A stretch of 64,000 bases of DNA, taken from positions 248,001-312,000 of the forward strand of contig NZ_PIPS01000001.1 of assembly GCF_003987185.1 (NCBI RefSeq). The letters are read 5' to 3'. The position numbers and the translations under genes were made by a program. The notes beneath the pieces are model-generated. The model saw only the letters and a program-made list of their open reading frames with translations, was not told where the DNA came from and did no database searches. Source of the DNA: Idiomarina aquatica. Its GTDB lineage: Bacteria > Pseudomonadota > Gammaproteobacteria > Enterobacterales > Alteromonadaceae. Shown in pieces: positions 19,054 to 26,683 of this stretch; the stretch's first letter is position 1, and every line of letters begins with the position of its first letter.

Positions 19054-19726
19054 CAGCTGCCGCGGAGATGGCCGGCATGATGGCGGCCATCATTACCGCA
19101 GCCTCGATGGCAGCAACCGCTTGCTTCGCCGCTTTTGAAACCACTTCGCCATTTTCTAATTGTTTGAGACGCTTTTTACGCTGCTTCAGCTCATCTTTTG
19201 TGAACACTTGTGGCAGTAATTTCGCGCTGTTTGCCAGTGCCACCAGAATTGCAATGTTGGGTTCGACATCGTCATGATCGGCCAGCACGGCGGCCCGCAT
19301 TTGTTGACGTAACTGCTGTTCCGGTTGCGGATTCAGTTCAGGATAGACCTGACGCTCAAACAGCCACAATACTTTTTCTTTTTCCGCTGCCACGATACCG
19401 TCAGCCGCCAGCTTCTGTGCGACTTTATGTTTAAGGTGTTTAATTCTGCCCAGTTTTTGCACCCAATGCTTTAGGTTCAGTGGCCGCTTTGCCTGCGCTA
19501 TCATCGTTAACGCTTCGTCCAGTAACGCGTCACCGGTGGTACTATCATCAACCACCGCCACTTTTTCCTTATTATCGACATCAACCTTAATGCGCTCGAG
19601 CATCAGCAGCTCTGCGGTCAGTGCGCCGGCCGTTGCGTATTCGACAAAGACACCGTTCATTGTGCCTCGCTCCTCACACAGAGCGAGTAACATAATGGCT
19701 TCGTATAATGTTAACTGGTCAGGCAT
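19028..19726 (-). CDS. GPP34 (GOLPH3/Vps74-like) family protein
   Basis: The 232 residues start LTLYEAIMLLALCEERGT and continue with TAGALTAELLMLERIKVDVD. This is the pattern of the GPP34 fold, known in eukaryotic Golgi GOLPH3 as a PI4P-binding adaptor and found in some bacteria without assigned function. The rest is helical and basic (about 95-200), and the C-terminus has an Ala-rich helix (KQAVAAIEAAVMMAAIM). The start is the ATG at 19726, with AAGGAG 6 bases upstream; a TTG six bases earlier touches the Shine-Dalgarno. No signal peptide. A membrane-surface role is an inference from the family only. Confidence 0.75.
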   Translation of the reverse strand: MPDQLTLYEAIMLLALCEERGTMNGVFVEYATAGALTAELLMLERIKVDVDNKEKVAVVDDSTTGDALLDEALTMIAQAKRPLNLKHWVQKLGRIKHLKHKVAQKLAADGIVAAEKEKVLWLFERQVYPELNPQPEQQLRQQMRAAVLADHDDVEPNIAILVALANSAKLLPQVFTKDELKQRKKRLKQLENGEVVSKAAKQAVAAIEAAVMMAAIMPAISAAAVTSSPGSC

Positions 19727-19860
19727 ACTCAACTCCTTAATGCAGCTATTGCTCTAGCGAGAGTCTTACTTTATCCACAATGTTAACGCTAGCCTACCGA
19801 TAAAAACTATTTTCTTAAACACTACGTATCATCAATAACTTCAAACAGTAGGAAAATAGT

Positions 19861-20034
19861 ATGTTTGGCTTGTTTAAATCCAACCCCACCAAAAAAATGC
19901 GTAAAGAACTTCAACAGCTCCAACAAAAAGCAATGGAAATGCAACGCAATGGCAATATTCGTGACAGTTCTCACATCAGCCAACAAGCGGATGAGCTATG
20001 GCAAAAAATTCAACGTATCGAAAATAAACGCTGA
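19861..20034 (+). CDS. Small DUF6435-type protein
   Basis: A 57-residue protein beginning MFGLFKSNPTKKMRKELQQL and continuing with QQKAMEMQRNGNIRDSS, a helical hairpin with many Lys and Gln. The MFGLFK-NP-KK start and the QRNGNIR turn match the short DUF6435 family as I know it; its function is unknown. The upstream sequence AGTAGGAAAATAGT offers AGGA about 8 bases from the ATG. A hairpin follows three bases after the stop. No membrane segment or signal peptide. Confidence 0.75.
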   Translation: MFGLFKSNPTKKMRKELQQLQQKAMEMQRNGNIRDSSHISQQADELWQKIQRIENKR

Positions 20035-20037
20035 CAC

Positions 20038-20062
20038 CTTGCCGAGCGAAAATTTCGGCAAG
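20038..20062 (+). terminator. Hairpin after the DUF6435 gene
   Basis: Perfect 8-base stem CTTGCCGA (20038-20045) and TCGGCAAG (20055-20062), followed by CTACTATTGTTGTTT, a weak T-rich tail. It ends the small gene and lies just beyond the 3' end of the convergent gene at 20076. Confidence 0.7.
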
Positions 20063-20075
20063 CTACTATTGTTGT

Positions 20076-21308
20076 TTATTTCAAGACTTCTGTGTGAATA
20101 ACGTCACCCTGTGCATTGCTGACTTGAATCAGACCACTGTCATCGGAAATAAAAATAGCGGTCTCTTTACTCTGCTTTGAAACAATAACCCGGTCGGCTG
20201 GAATTTCATTATCCCGTCCAACCCTGAAAACTTCGACAGTGCAAGGGAAGTGTCCCTTGCACCACTGCTTATCAACAATCCGCTGTTGCCGATCCAAGCG
20301 CGCCCATTCAGGCCGATTCGACTGATAGCTCGTCCTCGGCCAAACCACATTGACGTCATAGGTATCAGGCTTCAGCGACCACAGTTCGCCGTCACTATCG
20401 GTTAGTACAAAGGGGTGTTCAAATGAATGGTTTTCCGCCAGCCAGGTGTAGGTCTCGGACTCAAATTGGGCTTCACTCTTTTGCGCAATATCCGTTTGGT
20501 TGATTGTTAACGGATCGCTATTTAAGCTTGCTTTTATATAGTGTGCCAGCCACGCACTTTCATCAATATGACTGTAGCCAACATGAATAACCACTTTGGC
20601 TTCTGGTTCTTGGTTAAACACTTTGTCACGAAGGTTATTAACAGCCGCTTTTTCACGGGCTTCTGTGTCGCCTGAAACGTCAGAGCCATAATCGTACGAG
20701 ACAAGTTGAAAACCAAGCCGCTTCGCGTGTAAAACTAAATTGGCAAAAATGGGTTCCGCTGTGTAAAAACCGGTTTTTTCTGAAACGTAACCTTTATCTA
20801 ACTCATGCTCCGCATTTTCTGATAACGCTTCCAACGCTAAATAGCGATACCCTCGTTGCCAAAGGTCGTCTAATAAACGATGGGTAAAGACTCGATGTTG
20901 AGGAACGTGGTGAGCTTCATTAATCATCACGATCTGATACTTCTCTGCCTCATTCGCTAATGCAGAGCGGGCATTGTCAGGCACAAGCGTTTTAACATCC
21001 TGCGGTATCGTTTTAGCCGCAAGTCCGCGTTTATCAAATGATGCCAGCGCTTTGTTATACTCCCCCATGAACGAGTACGTCGTGCCAATCTCCTGAAGCA
21101 AAGCGTCGTGAACAATTTCATTATCCGAAAATTCATTTAACAGTCGATTTAACACAGAAATCTTTTCAGTGAGCGTTTTATTTTTGGTTTCTTCAGCAAC
21201 CGTGCGAAAGGCTTTATTCACTTCCTCAAGATAGTCTTTTTCGGATGACTCAACCGCTGTGCTGGTGATACTGATAACGAGCGTAATCGGATAAATCCAT
21301 TTTTTCAT
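20076..21308 (-). CDS. Exported TPR plus ChaN/erythromycin-esterase-like protein
   Basis: The 410 residues start with a signal peptide (about 1-21). A helical part follows with one TPR-like unit (IGTTYSFMGEYNKALASFDK, about 90-110). The main domain resembles the ChaN/EreA/TraB-Tiki superfamily: an early acidic-His motif (MINEAHHVPQHRVF), YLALEAL, and a later VIHVGYSHIDESAW. Such Glu/His residues bind metal or act in catalysis in relatives. The C-terminal 100 residues are beta-rich and unrecognised. The second of two close ATGs (21308) is chosen for its 7-base spacing from GGAG. Substrate unknown; isolated gene. Confidence 0.6.
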   Translation of the reverse strand: MKKWIYPITLVISITSTAVESSEKDYLEEVNKAFRTVAEETKNKTLTEKISVLNRLLNEFSDNEIVHDALLQEIGTTYSFMGEYNKALASFDKRGLAAKTIPQDVKTLVPDNARSALANEAEKYQIVMINEAHHVPQHRVFTHRLLDDLWQRGYRYLALEALSENAEHELDKGYVSEKTGFYTAEPIFANLVLHAKRLGFQLVSYDYGSDVSGDTEAREKAAVNNLRDKVFNQEPEAKVVIHVGYSHIDESAWLAHYIKASLNSDPLTINQTDIAQKSEAQFESETYTWLAENHSFEHPFVLTDSDGELWSLKPDTYDVNVVWPRTSYQSNRPEWARLDRQQRIVDKQWCKGHFPCTVEVFRVGRDNEIPADRVIVSKQSKETAIFISDDSGLIQVSNAQGDVIHTEVLK

Positions 21309-21459
21309 TGTCATTCTCCATGAAATTCAGCGTCGCTTAATAAAGCCCATTGATTCGTAGCCGTTGTTATTAAACTATCAAAATAACTGCGAAATGAAAC
21401 AAAAGTATCTGAAATAGAAAATGCATCGCTGAACAGCAAGGTGTTGGGGAAGGATTTAT

Positions 21460-22173
21460 TTACGAAAAGGCCCGCAACAATTCATCGGGTATGTCGATGG
21501 ATAGATCCAGTGCCTCATTGCTGTGTGGATGCTGAAAACGGATGTGCGTCGCAGCCAGCAACAGTCGGTTACAACCAAACTGGTCGCGGAAAAAGCGATT
21601 GTGTCGTCCTTCACCATGACGGCTATCGCCAATGATGGGATGGCGAATGTGCGACATGTGGCGACGTAACTGATGTTTACGCCCTGTTTTGGGTTTCAGT
21701 TCGACCAGTGAATAGCGGCTGGTATCGTGTTTTTTGCTCACTTTAAAAGGCAGTTCGATACGCTTGAGACAACGGTATTCTGTGATCGCCTGTTGGGCTT
21801 CTTTATCCTCGCGGGCATCTTTGTCCGCAATTTTATCGAGCTCTTCTTTTAACGGATAATCGATGACCCCGGCGTCATCAACATAGCCCCGCACCACCGC
21901 GTGGTAGGTCTTCTCGACCGCACGTTCAGTCCACTGCTCGTTCACTAACCGTGCCGTGTCACTGTCCAACGCAAACACCAGTAACCCGGACGTCGGGCGA
22001 TCCAATCGGTGCAGCGGAAATACATGCTGACCGAGTTGATCACGCAGTAATTGCATGGCAAAGACTTTCGCATCAGAGGCAAGGCGGCTTCGATGAACCA
22101 ATAACCCGGAGGGTTTATCAATCACTACCAGGGACTCGTCCTGGTAGACAATAGGTAACGGCGATGAGTCCAC
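21460..22173 (-). CDS. truC: tRNA pseudouridine(65) synthase TruC
   Basis: RluA-family enzyme that makes pseudouridine 65 in tRNA. The 237 residues contain the catalytic motif HRLDRPTSG (Asp about residue 58), the KPSGLLVHRS start block, and RKHQLRRHMSHIRHPIIGD. The start is GTG at 22173, and its G is shared with the TAG stop of yqcC, so translation is coupled. The truC/yqcC pairing is the same as in E. coli. The 151-base gap to the next gene shows no clear RNA or promoter. Confidence 0.93.
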   Translation of the reverse strand: MDSSPLPIVYQDESLVVIDKPSGLLVHRSRLASDAKVFAMQLLRDQLGQHVFPLHRLDRPTSGLLVFALDSDTARLVNEQWTERAVEKTYHAVVRGYVDDAGVIDYPLKEELDKIADKDAREDKEAQQAITEYRCLKRIELPFKVSKKHDTSRYSLVELKPKTGRKHQLRRHMSHIRHPIIGDSRHGEGRHNRFFRDQFGCNRLLLAATHIRFQHPHSNEALDLSIDIPDELLRAFS

Positions 22174-22517
22174 TAGACGTCGTCCTGTAACGGATCGGTA
22201 CCGCTCAACAAAACATCAAACTCTCGGATCAGTTCGATCAGTTGCTCGTGTTGTTCCAGCTCATTGCGGAAGGTATGTGCGGCCATCGGGCTTACTGCAA
22301 TTGACGACGGCAATGGTTGCTGACCATCAATTAATGCCCACATTCTTGGAATAAGTACAAACTGCAACCATTGATGGAACTCTAACGTGTCCATAGCAAA
22401 GGGCTGTTGGCTTTCGAGTGCTTGTACCGGCGGTTGGTGTGACTGCCACAAACCCAGGCTGTTCAGTTCGCGTTCAATTCGATCGAGCAATCGTGCGGCT
22501 CGTTGATACTGCTCCAT
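22173..22517 (-). CDS. yqcC: YqcC family protein (DUF446)
   Basis: A 114-residue helical protein of unknown function found next to truC in enterics and relatives. Diagnostic blocks are QQPFAMDTLEFHQWLQFVLIPRMWALID and the LPSSIAVSPMA segment. The ATG at 22517 is chosen since GGAG lies 6 bases upstream; a GTG 18 bases further upstream would add six residues. It shares one base with truC. It may assist the tRNA modification enzyme, but this is context only. Confidence 0.88.
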   Translation of the reverse strand: MEQYQRAARLLDRIERELNSLGLWQSHQPPVQALESQQPFAMDTLEFHQWLQFVLIPRMWALIDGQQPLPSSIAVSPMAAHTFRNELEQHEQLIELIREFDVLLSGTDPLQDDV

Positions 22518-22609
22518 CGGAGACTCCGTTACCACTTCGTTCAGTAAAACCGATATAATGAGGGCAATAGTGAGTTAAACCTACATAAAATTCAAGTTTT
22601 GGAGTTGTT

Positions 22610-23644
22610 GTGACGCAATCTATCAGTACGCTCGGCGAATTTTTACAAGCGGGAAAAGCGGATTATCAGGTCTTTGATTTAGGACGTTGCCTGCACGAAA
22701 TTGACCAAACCACCTTTGACCGTATCGAACGTCAGCAACAACCCTACCCTTTTCCGATTCGTCAACAGGCGCAACTGGCGGTGCTGTTTCGACACCGACA
22801 ACAACCGGATAACGACTACTTGTGGTTTATTCAATTGCCGCTGGATGAGCGAGGCTTATTAAGCAGCGCCGCCCGGGATCATTATCTGGAGTTTGTGCTC
22901 AACGCTCTGGGTCACGAAATCACCGGCAGTTTAACCGATGAGCAAGAGCAGCAGCTTAAGCAAAACCCCTATTTGTTCACGCCGAGTGACGTTCAGCGCG
23001 CGGCCTTACATGCCCGTATCGCGGTTCAGCGCCGGGCGGCTCCTAGCCTCTATTTTGATGACGCCGAAACCTATTTAGCATCGCAACAGGGGGACTGGCA
23101 AAACCTTGGTATGCAGGGTTTACACGATTGTGCAGCACGCCTGGCACAGCTTCCGCAACTCTGCGCCGCCATTGCGTCGCACTTCACCGATTATCCAGCG
23201 GCCGTTCGTCAGCAGCTAGCCGCCGCACTGGAGCACCAACCGTTACCGGCTAAGCTCCGTGATGCATTGGTCACGGTTGCCGCTACCAGTACCGCGGAAA
23301 CACGCTGTGACGCGATGCGAGCTTTAGCCTCTTGTGCCGAACAAGGGCCGGTGATTCAATTGATTCGCAACCAGCTGACGACAACCGCAAGCGAATCGCT
23401 GGACGCGGACAGGCTGACCGTAATGGCCGCCCGACTGTGGCTGGCATTAGCTGACCCAACACGGTTAACACGTTATATTCATGCCATCGCCCAATTGCAA
23501 CCGGTAATGTTCGATGCCTTGTTTCAGGATATTATCAGCTTACCGCAATTACGCCCGTTACTGCTTAGCCTGCTGGCACAGGGACAGCTTAGTAACGACA
23601 GTTTGCAGGCACTGAACCGACTAAAACAAAACGTACAGGGATAA
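22610..23644 (+). CDS. DUF3549 family protein
   Basis: A 344-residue cytoplasmic protein conserved in Alteromonadales and Vibrionales, function unknown. The start is GTG at 22610, with GGAG about 5 bases upstream. The N-terminal half has mixed structure (QVFDLGRCLHEID, DYLWFIQLPLDERGLL); the C-terminal half is a run of helices with HEAT-like spacing (ATSTAETRCDAMRALASCAEQ). It is followed 3 bases later by the DUF3301 gene, a pairing seen in related genera near syd and truC. No catalytic motif was recognised. Confidence 0.8.
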   Translation: MTQSISTLGEFLQAGKADYQVFDLGRCLHEIDQTTFDRIERQQQPYPFPIRQQAQLAVLFRHRQQPDNDYLWFIQLPLDERGLLSSAARDHYLEFVLNALGHEITGSLTDEQEQQLKQNPYLFTPSDVQRAALHARIAVQRRAAPSLYFDDAETYLASQQGDWQNLGMQGLHDCAARLAQLPQLCAAIASHFTDYPAAVRQQLAAALEHQPLPAKLRDALVTVAATSTAETRCDAMRALASCAEQGPVIQLIRNQLTTTASESLDADRLTVMAARLWLALADPTRLTRYIHAIAQLQPVMFDALFQDIISLPQLRPLLLSLLAQGQLSNDSLQALNRLKQNVQG

Positions 23645-23647
23645 GGC

Positions 23648-23971
23648 ATGAGCTTATTGGATGTTCTGCTACTGCTCGGGCTGCTGTTACTCGGCTGGAT
23701 ATTCTGGCAGCACCGACAGCAATCGGAAAGCGCCTACCGACACGCGGCGCACTATTGCAAACAGCAGGGGCTACAATTGTTGGATGTCCGACGTGATCGC
23801 ACACGCTGGTCCTTTAAGGGCCGTCAGCCGGGGTGGCGGGCGACCTTTAAAATGGGGTTTAGCAGTGACGGTGAAACCCGCTATGAAGGTGATTTGGAGT
23901 TACATAATCAACAACTTATCGGCGTCGAATTACCACCGTTTCGTGTGCCCAATCGCGAACCACTGCACTAG
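23648..23971 (+). CDS. DUF3301 family membrane-anchored protein
   Basis: A 107-residue protein with one N-terminal transmembrane helix (about 3-20, LLDVLLLLGLLLLGWIF) and a small beta-rich cytoplasmic or periplasmic domain (QGLQLLDVRRDRTRW, RYEGDLELHNQQLIGVELPPFRV). Function unknown. It follows DUF3549 within 3 bases and so is probably translated from the same transcript. It is convergent with the GNAT gene, 18 bases away. Confidence 0.8.
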   Translation: MSLLDVLLLLGLLLLGWIFWQHRQQSESAYRHAAHYCKQQGLQLLDVRRDRTRWSFKGRQPGWRATFKMGFSSDGETRYEGDLELHNQQLIGVELPPFRVPNREPLH

Positions 23972-23989
23972 TAACGTCATCACGCGAGC

Positions 23990-24658
23990 TTACGTGGCGT
24001 CGCTATCCGTGCTGTTGCGGGCATGAAACAACAAGTCGCCGTTTAACTCGGCGACGTTAATGTTTGCCCGCCGTTGATAACCTCGTTTGAGGAAAAAATC
24101 GCGATAGTCGTCGCGCGTTACGTATACGCCAACGCCCTGTGATTCGGGATCTTCCTGCAACAGAGTATCAACCGCTTGCACCAGTAACTGGCCTAATCCG
24201 TGTTGTTGATACTGTGGCGCCACCGCAATAAAAGCCAGCATATGATAAGGCACATCCGGCATCGCCTGCTGAATACGACGCTCTTTTTCCAATACCTGCT
24301 TGGTACTTAAGAAACCCGCCGTTAACAGCATCGAAATACGCCAGTGCCAGAAACGGTTAGGGCCAAAACTGGCACCCGGCCGGGTCAGACAGGCAACACC
24401 GAGCAACGTGTCGCCGTCTCGCACACCAATAATGGGTTGGTCACTTTCCCAAAACGCCGTCAGATCTTCGCGAATCGCCGCCCGCAGGCGCTTATCGTAA
24501 TCGGCTTTCTCGGCCCGAAAGATGCGCTGAAACAGCGCATCATCGTGATAGGTTTTGAATAACAGCGACGCCGCCGCTTTTAAGTCTTCGGCGGTTAAAT
24601 ACACCAACTCACCAGCGATTGTGTGCGTGTCGACTTGCTCAGTTGTTGCCTGCACCAT
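23990..24658 (-). CDS. GNAT family N-acetyltransferase
   Basis: A 222-residue acetyl-CoA-dependent acyltransferase. The GNAT core is visible at about 135-195: LAFIAVAPQYQQHGLGQLLVQAV carries the acetyl-CoA pyrophosphate loop (QHGLGQ), followed by GVYVTRDDYRDFFLKRGY, the last helix and strand. The N-terminus (LTAEDLKAAASLLFKTYHDDALFQRIF) resembles GNATs often found near stress or modification genes. Substrate unknown. It lies between unrelated genes and shows no operon partner. Confidence 0.85.
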   Translation of the reverse strand: MVQATTEQVDTHTIAGELVYLTAEDLKAAASLLFKTYHDDALFQRIFRAEKADYDKRLRAAIREDLTAFWESDQPIIGVRDGDTLLGVACLTRPGASFGPNRFWHWRISMLLTAGFLSTKQVLEKERRIQQAMPDVPYHMLAFIAVAPQYQQHGLGQLLVQAVDTLLQEDPESQGVGVYVTRDDYRDFFLKRGYQRRANINVAELNGDLLFHARNSTDSDAT

Positions 24659-24692
24659 TGCATCTCTCTTTGGTTGTTATTATTTCACCAAC

Positions 24693-25073
24693 CTAGCGAG
24701 ATTTTTTGATGCTGTCGAGTGCCAAATCACCCGTTCCGGTTAATTCACCGTTAACAAAAACCAGCGGCGTGCATTCATCACGAGTGGTCATGCCATCAGC
24801 ATGCGTTCGGTGGGTGCGGTAGTACAACACCTGGTAGTCACTGTCATCGGCTTGCCAGCGATCACTAAAATCCGGAGTACCCAAGCGCTGTTTAACTTCA
24901 TTCACCGACAGTTGCATCGGCAGCGCCGCAATACGGTTTCGATTTTCGCGCTCATCGACCTGCCCGTCGTACTCTGCACGACCTTCTTTCCAGTCCGATT
25001 CGGTTACAATAACGCAACCCTGCAATAATAAAGACCCTGCCAAAACGGTCGCAAGAACGGGTAATGCTTTCAT
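24693..25073 (-). CDS. DUF3192 lipoprotein
   Basis: A 126-residue predicted lipoprotein: signal LPVLATVLAGSLLLQGC with the lipid Cys at about 20. The ATG at 25073 is used because a longer in-frame extension lacks a signal and a ribosome site. The core holds LSVNEVKQRLGTPDFSD and VLYYRTHRTHADGMTTRDEC, a small SmpA/BamE-like beta fold. The same motifs recur in the protein at 31722, so the two are paralogues. Its upstream 183 bases contain a candidate promoter and a strong hairpin. Role unknown; envelope location inferred. Confidence 0.82.
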   Translation of the reverse strand: MKALPVLATVLAGSLLLQGCVIVTESDWKEGRAEYDGQVDERENRNRIAALPMQLSVNEVKQRLGTPDFSDRWQADDSDYQVLYYRTHRTHADGMTTRDECTPLVFVNGELTGTGDLALDSIKKSR

Positions 25074-25114
25074 CGAGTAATTCTCCCAAATTGTTATTTT
25101 TGCATTCCAGGGGC

Positions 25115-25135
25115 GGTTGCAGCGGGTCTGCAACC
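25115..25135. promoter_or_regulatory. Perfect 8-bp hairpin in the DUF3192 leader
   Basis: GGTTGCAG (25115-25122) and CTGCAACC (25128-25135) around a 5-base loop, in the 5' region of the minus-strand lipoprotein gene about 40 bases before its start. No T tract follows, so it is more likely an mRNA structure or protein site than a terminator. Confidence 0.45.
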
Positions 25136-25197
25136 CTGATTCCCTAAGGTTAATGCAAATGCTGTTCCAAATTTTAATAGCCTGTTTTTAAAGCATT

Positions 25198-25226
25198 TTT
25201 TATTGTCAGCATGAGGCGTTTGTCAA
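25198..25226 (-). promoter_or_regulatory. Candidate sigma-70 promoter for the DUF3192 lipoprotein
   Basis: On the minus strand TTGACA (25226-25221) is followed after 17 bases by ATAAAA (25203-25198). The -35 is perfect and the -10 moderate. It would give a leader of about 115 bases that includes the hairpin at 25115-25135. Confidence 0.55.
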
Positions 25227-25255
25227 ACAATTTGGCGAGTTCCGCGACTTATTGG

Positions 25256-25792
25256 TCAACGCTGCGGTTGGCACTGTTCAAGAAACTCATCTAGCGTCTG
25301 TGCGATAACTTCATGTTGCGCTTTACCTATCCACTCAAGCCCAACGACTCCGCTTTGGTTATCAATACTGACCAGTAAGTCATCGGCCTCGTGCGCCAAG
25401 CCGATAAATACGGTTTCGGGTTGCTTCAACTTGCGCTTCATCAGAATGTGGCCGGTAATGTTTTGCAACAGCCGTTCCGCATCCTCTGGCCCTTGGGTTT
25501 GCAGCAATGACAGACCATGCTGTTGCTGCTGATGAGTAACGATGACATTCAGGTCGCCGGCAAACCAACGCCCGTAATAGTCTTTCACATGCTTGTGAAA
25601 GGTCAGTTCCAGGGCTGTTTCCAGAGCGCTGAAGTCGAGTTCGGGTTGTTGTCGCACCGGTTGCCAGGCGACCTGGTCTTCATCCAGGGGTTGTCGATAG
25701 ATGGGACTGTTCCATTCGGCAACGTATTCGGTAATCAGGGGATCAACCTGGGTCCGGTAACGTTCGATTAATCTGTCCAGGGCTTCGCTCAT
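25256..25792 (-). CDS. syd: SecY-interacting protein Syd
   Basis: A 178-residue acidic cytoplasmic protein that binds SecY and is thought to monitor SecYEG quality. Family blocks are ALDRLIERY near the start, YYGRWFAGDLNV, and LHEFL-like ends (LDEFLEQCQP). The ATG at 25792 (MSEALDRLIERY) is chosen; the upstream in-frame extension would overlap the divergent queF and is not family-like. It is divergent from queF with 58 bases between, and the syd/queF/truC/yqcC neighbourhood is the same as in E. coli. Confidence 0.92.
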   Translation of the reverse strand: MSEALDRLIERYRTQVDPLITEYVAEWNSPIYRQPLDEDQVAWQPVRQQPELDFSALETALELTFHKHVKDYYGRWFAGDLNVIVTHQQQQHGLSLLQTQGPEDAERLLQNITGHILMKRKLKQPETVFIGLAHEADDLLVSIDNQSGVVGLEWIGKAQHEVIAQTLDEFLEQCQPQR

Positions 25793-25850
25793 CTGGTACT
25801 CGCTGTTAAATGGCTTTAAACTACGCGCATTGTATGCGTGGAGTGAACAA

Positions 25851-26681
25851 ATGCCAAACGACAACCCGTTAAAGCACCTTAATCTGGGTCAGACAACCGC
25901 TTACCCAACCGAATACGATGCCGGCCAACTTAAAGCCGTGCCCCGTGCGCTGAACCGTGAGCCGATCGGCATCAGGGATGCACAATTGCCTTTTGACGGC
26001 GTGGATTATTGGACCGGTTACGAAATTTCCTGGCTTAACGAGCAGGGTCTGCCGCAGGTTGCCGTGGGCTACTTTAGTGTGCCGGCAAGCACGCCCAACC
26101 TGATTGAATCTAAGTCCTTTAAGTTGTATTTGAACAGCTTTAACGAATCACGCTTTAGTCATTGGCAACAGGTACAACGTTTGATGCAGCGCGACTTATC
26201 GAACTGTGCCGGCGGTGCCGTTGAGGTTGAGCTGCGCGCATTGACCGATGTTACCGGCGAAACCGTCGATGATTTACCCGGTCAGCTCATCGATCATCAG
26301 GATATTCGTATCACCCACTACGATTACGATCCCGGCTTATTGCAGGTGGTGTCGACGACGCCGGTGCAACAGCAGTACAAAAGTCATTTATTAAAGTCTA
26401 ACTGCTTGATCACCAATCAGCCGGATTGGGGCTCGGTTTATATTCACGGCACCGGTCCACAACTGGATACCGCCTCATTGCTCCGCTACCTGGTCAGTTT
26501 TCGGCGTCATAATGAGTTTCATGAGCAGTGTGTTGAACGCATTTATCAGGATCTGTTTGCGCTGGGATTTGCACAATTGAGTGTGTACGCTCGTTATACG
26601 CGCCGCGGTGGGTTAGACATCAACCCGTTCCGCTCCAACTTCGAGCAGGCGCCAGCCGTTAAACGACTGGCGCGACAGTAG
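25851..26681 (+). CDS. queF: NADPH-dependent 7-cyano-7-deazaguanine reductase QueF
   Basis: Reduces preQ0 to preQ1 in queuosine synthesis. The 276 residues are the long bimodular type: the QueF substrate motif ESKSFKLYLNSFN (86-98) is in the N-terminal module, and the catalytic Cys185 (KSNC) and Asp192 (QPDW) are in the C-terminal one; E86 and H224 (NEFHEQ) complete the site. The start at 25851 has GGAG 7 bases upstream; a TTG 21 bases earlier is rejected. It ends 2 bases from the convergent peptidase gene. Confidence 0.95.
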   Translation: MPNDNPLKHLNLGQTTAYPTEYDAGQLKAVPRALNREPIGIRDAQLPFDGVDYWTGYEISWLNEQGLPQVAVGYFSVPASTPNLIESKSFKLYLNSFNESRFSHWQQVQRLMQRDLSNCAGGAVEVELRALTDVTGETVDDLPGQLIDHQDIRITHYDYDPGLLQVVSTTPVQQQYKSHLLKSNCLITNQPDWGSVYIHGTGPQLDTASLLRYLVSFRRHNEFHEQCVERIYQDLFALGFAQLSVYARYTRRGGLDINPFRSNFEQAPAVKRLARQ

Positions 26682-26683
26682 TT

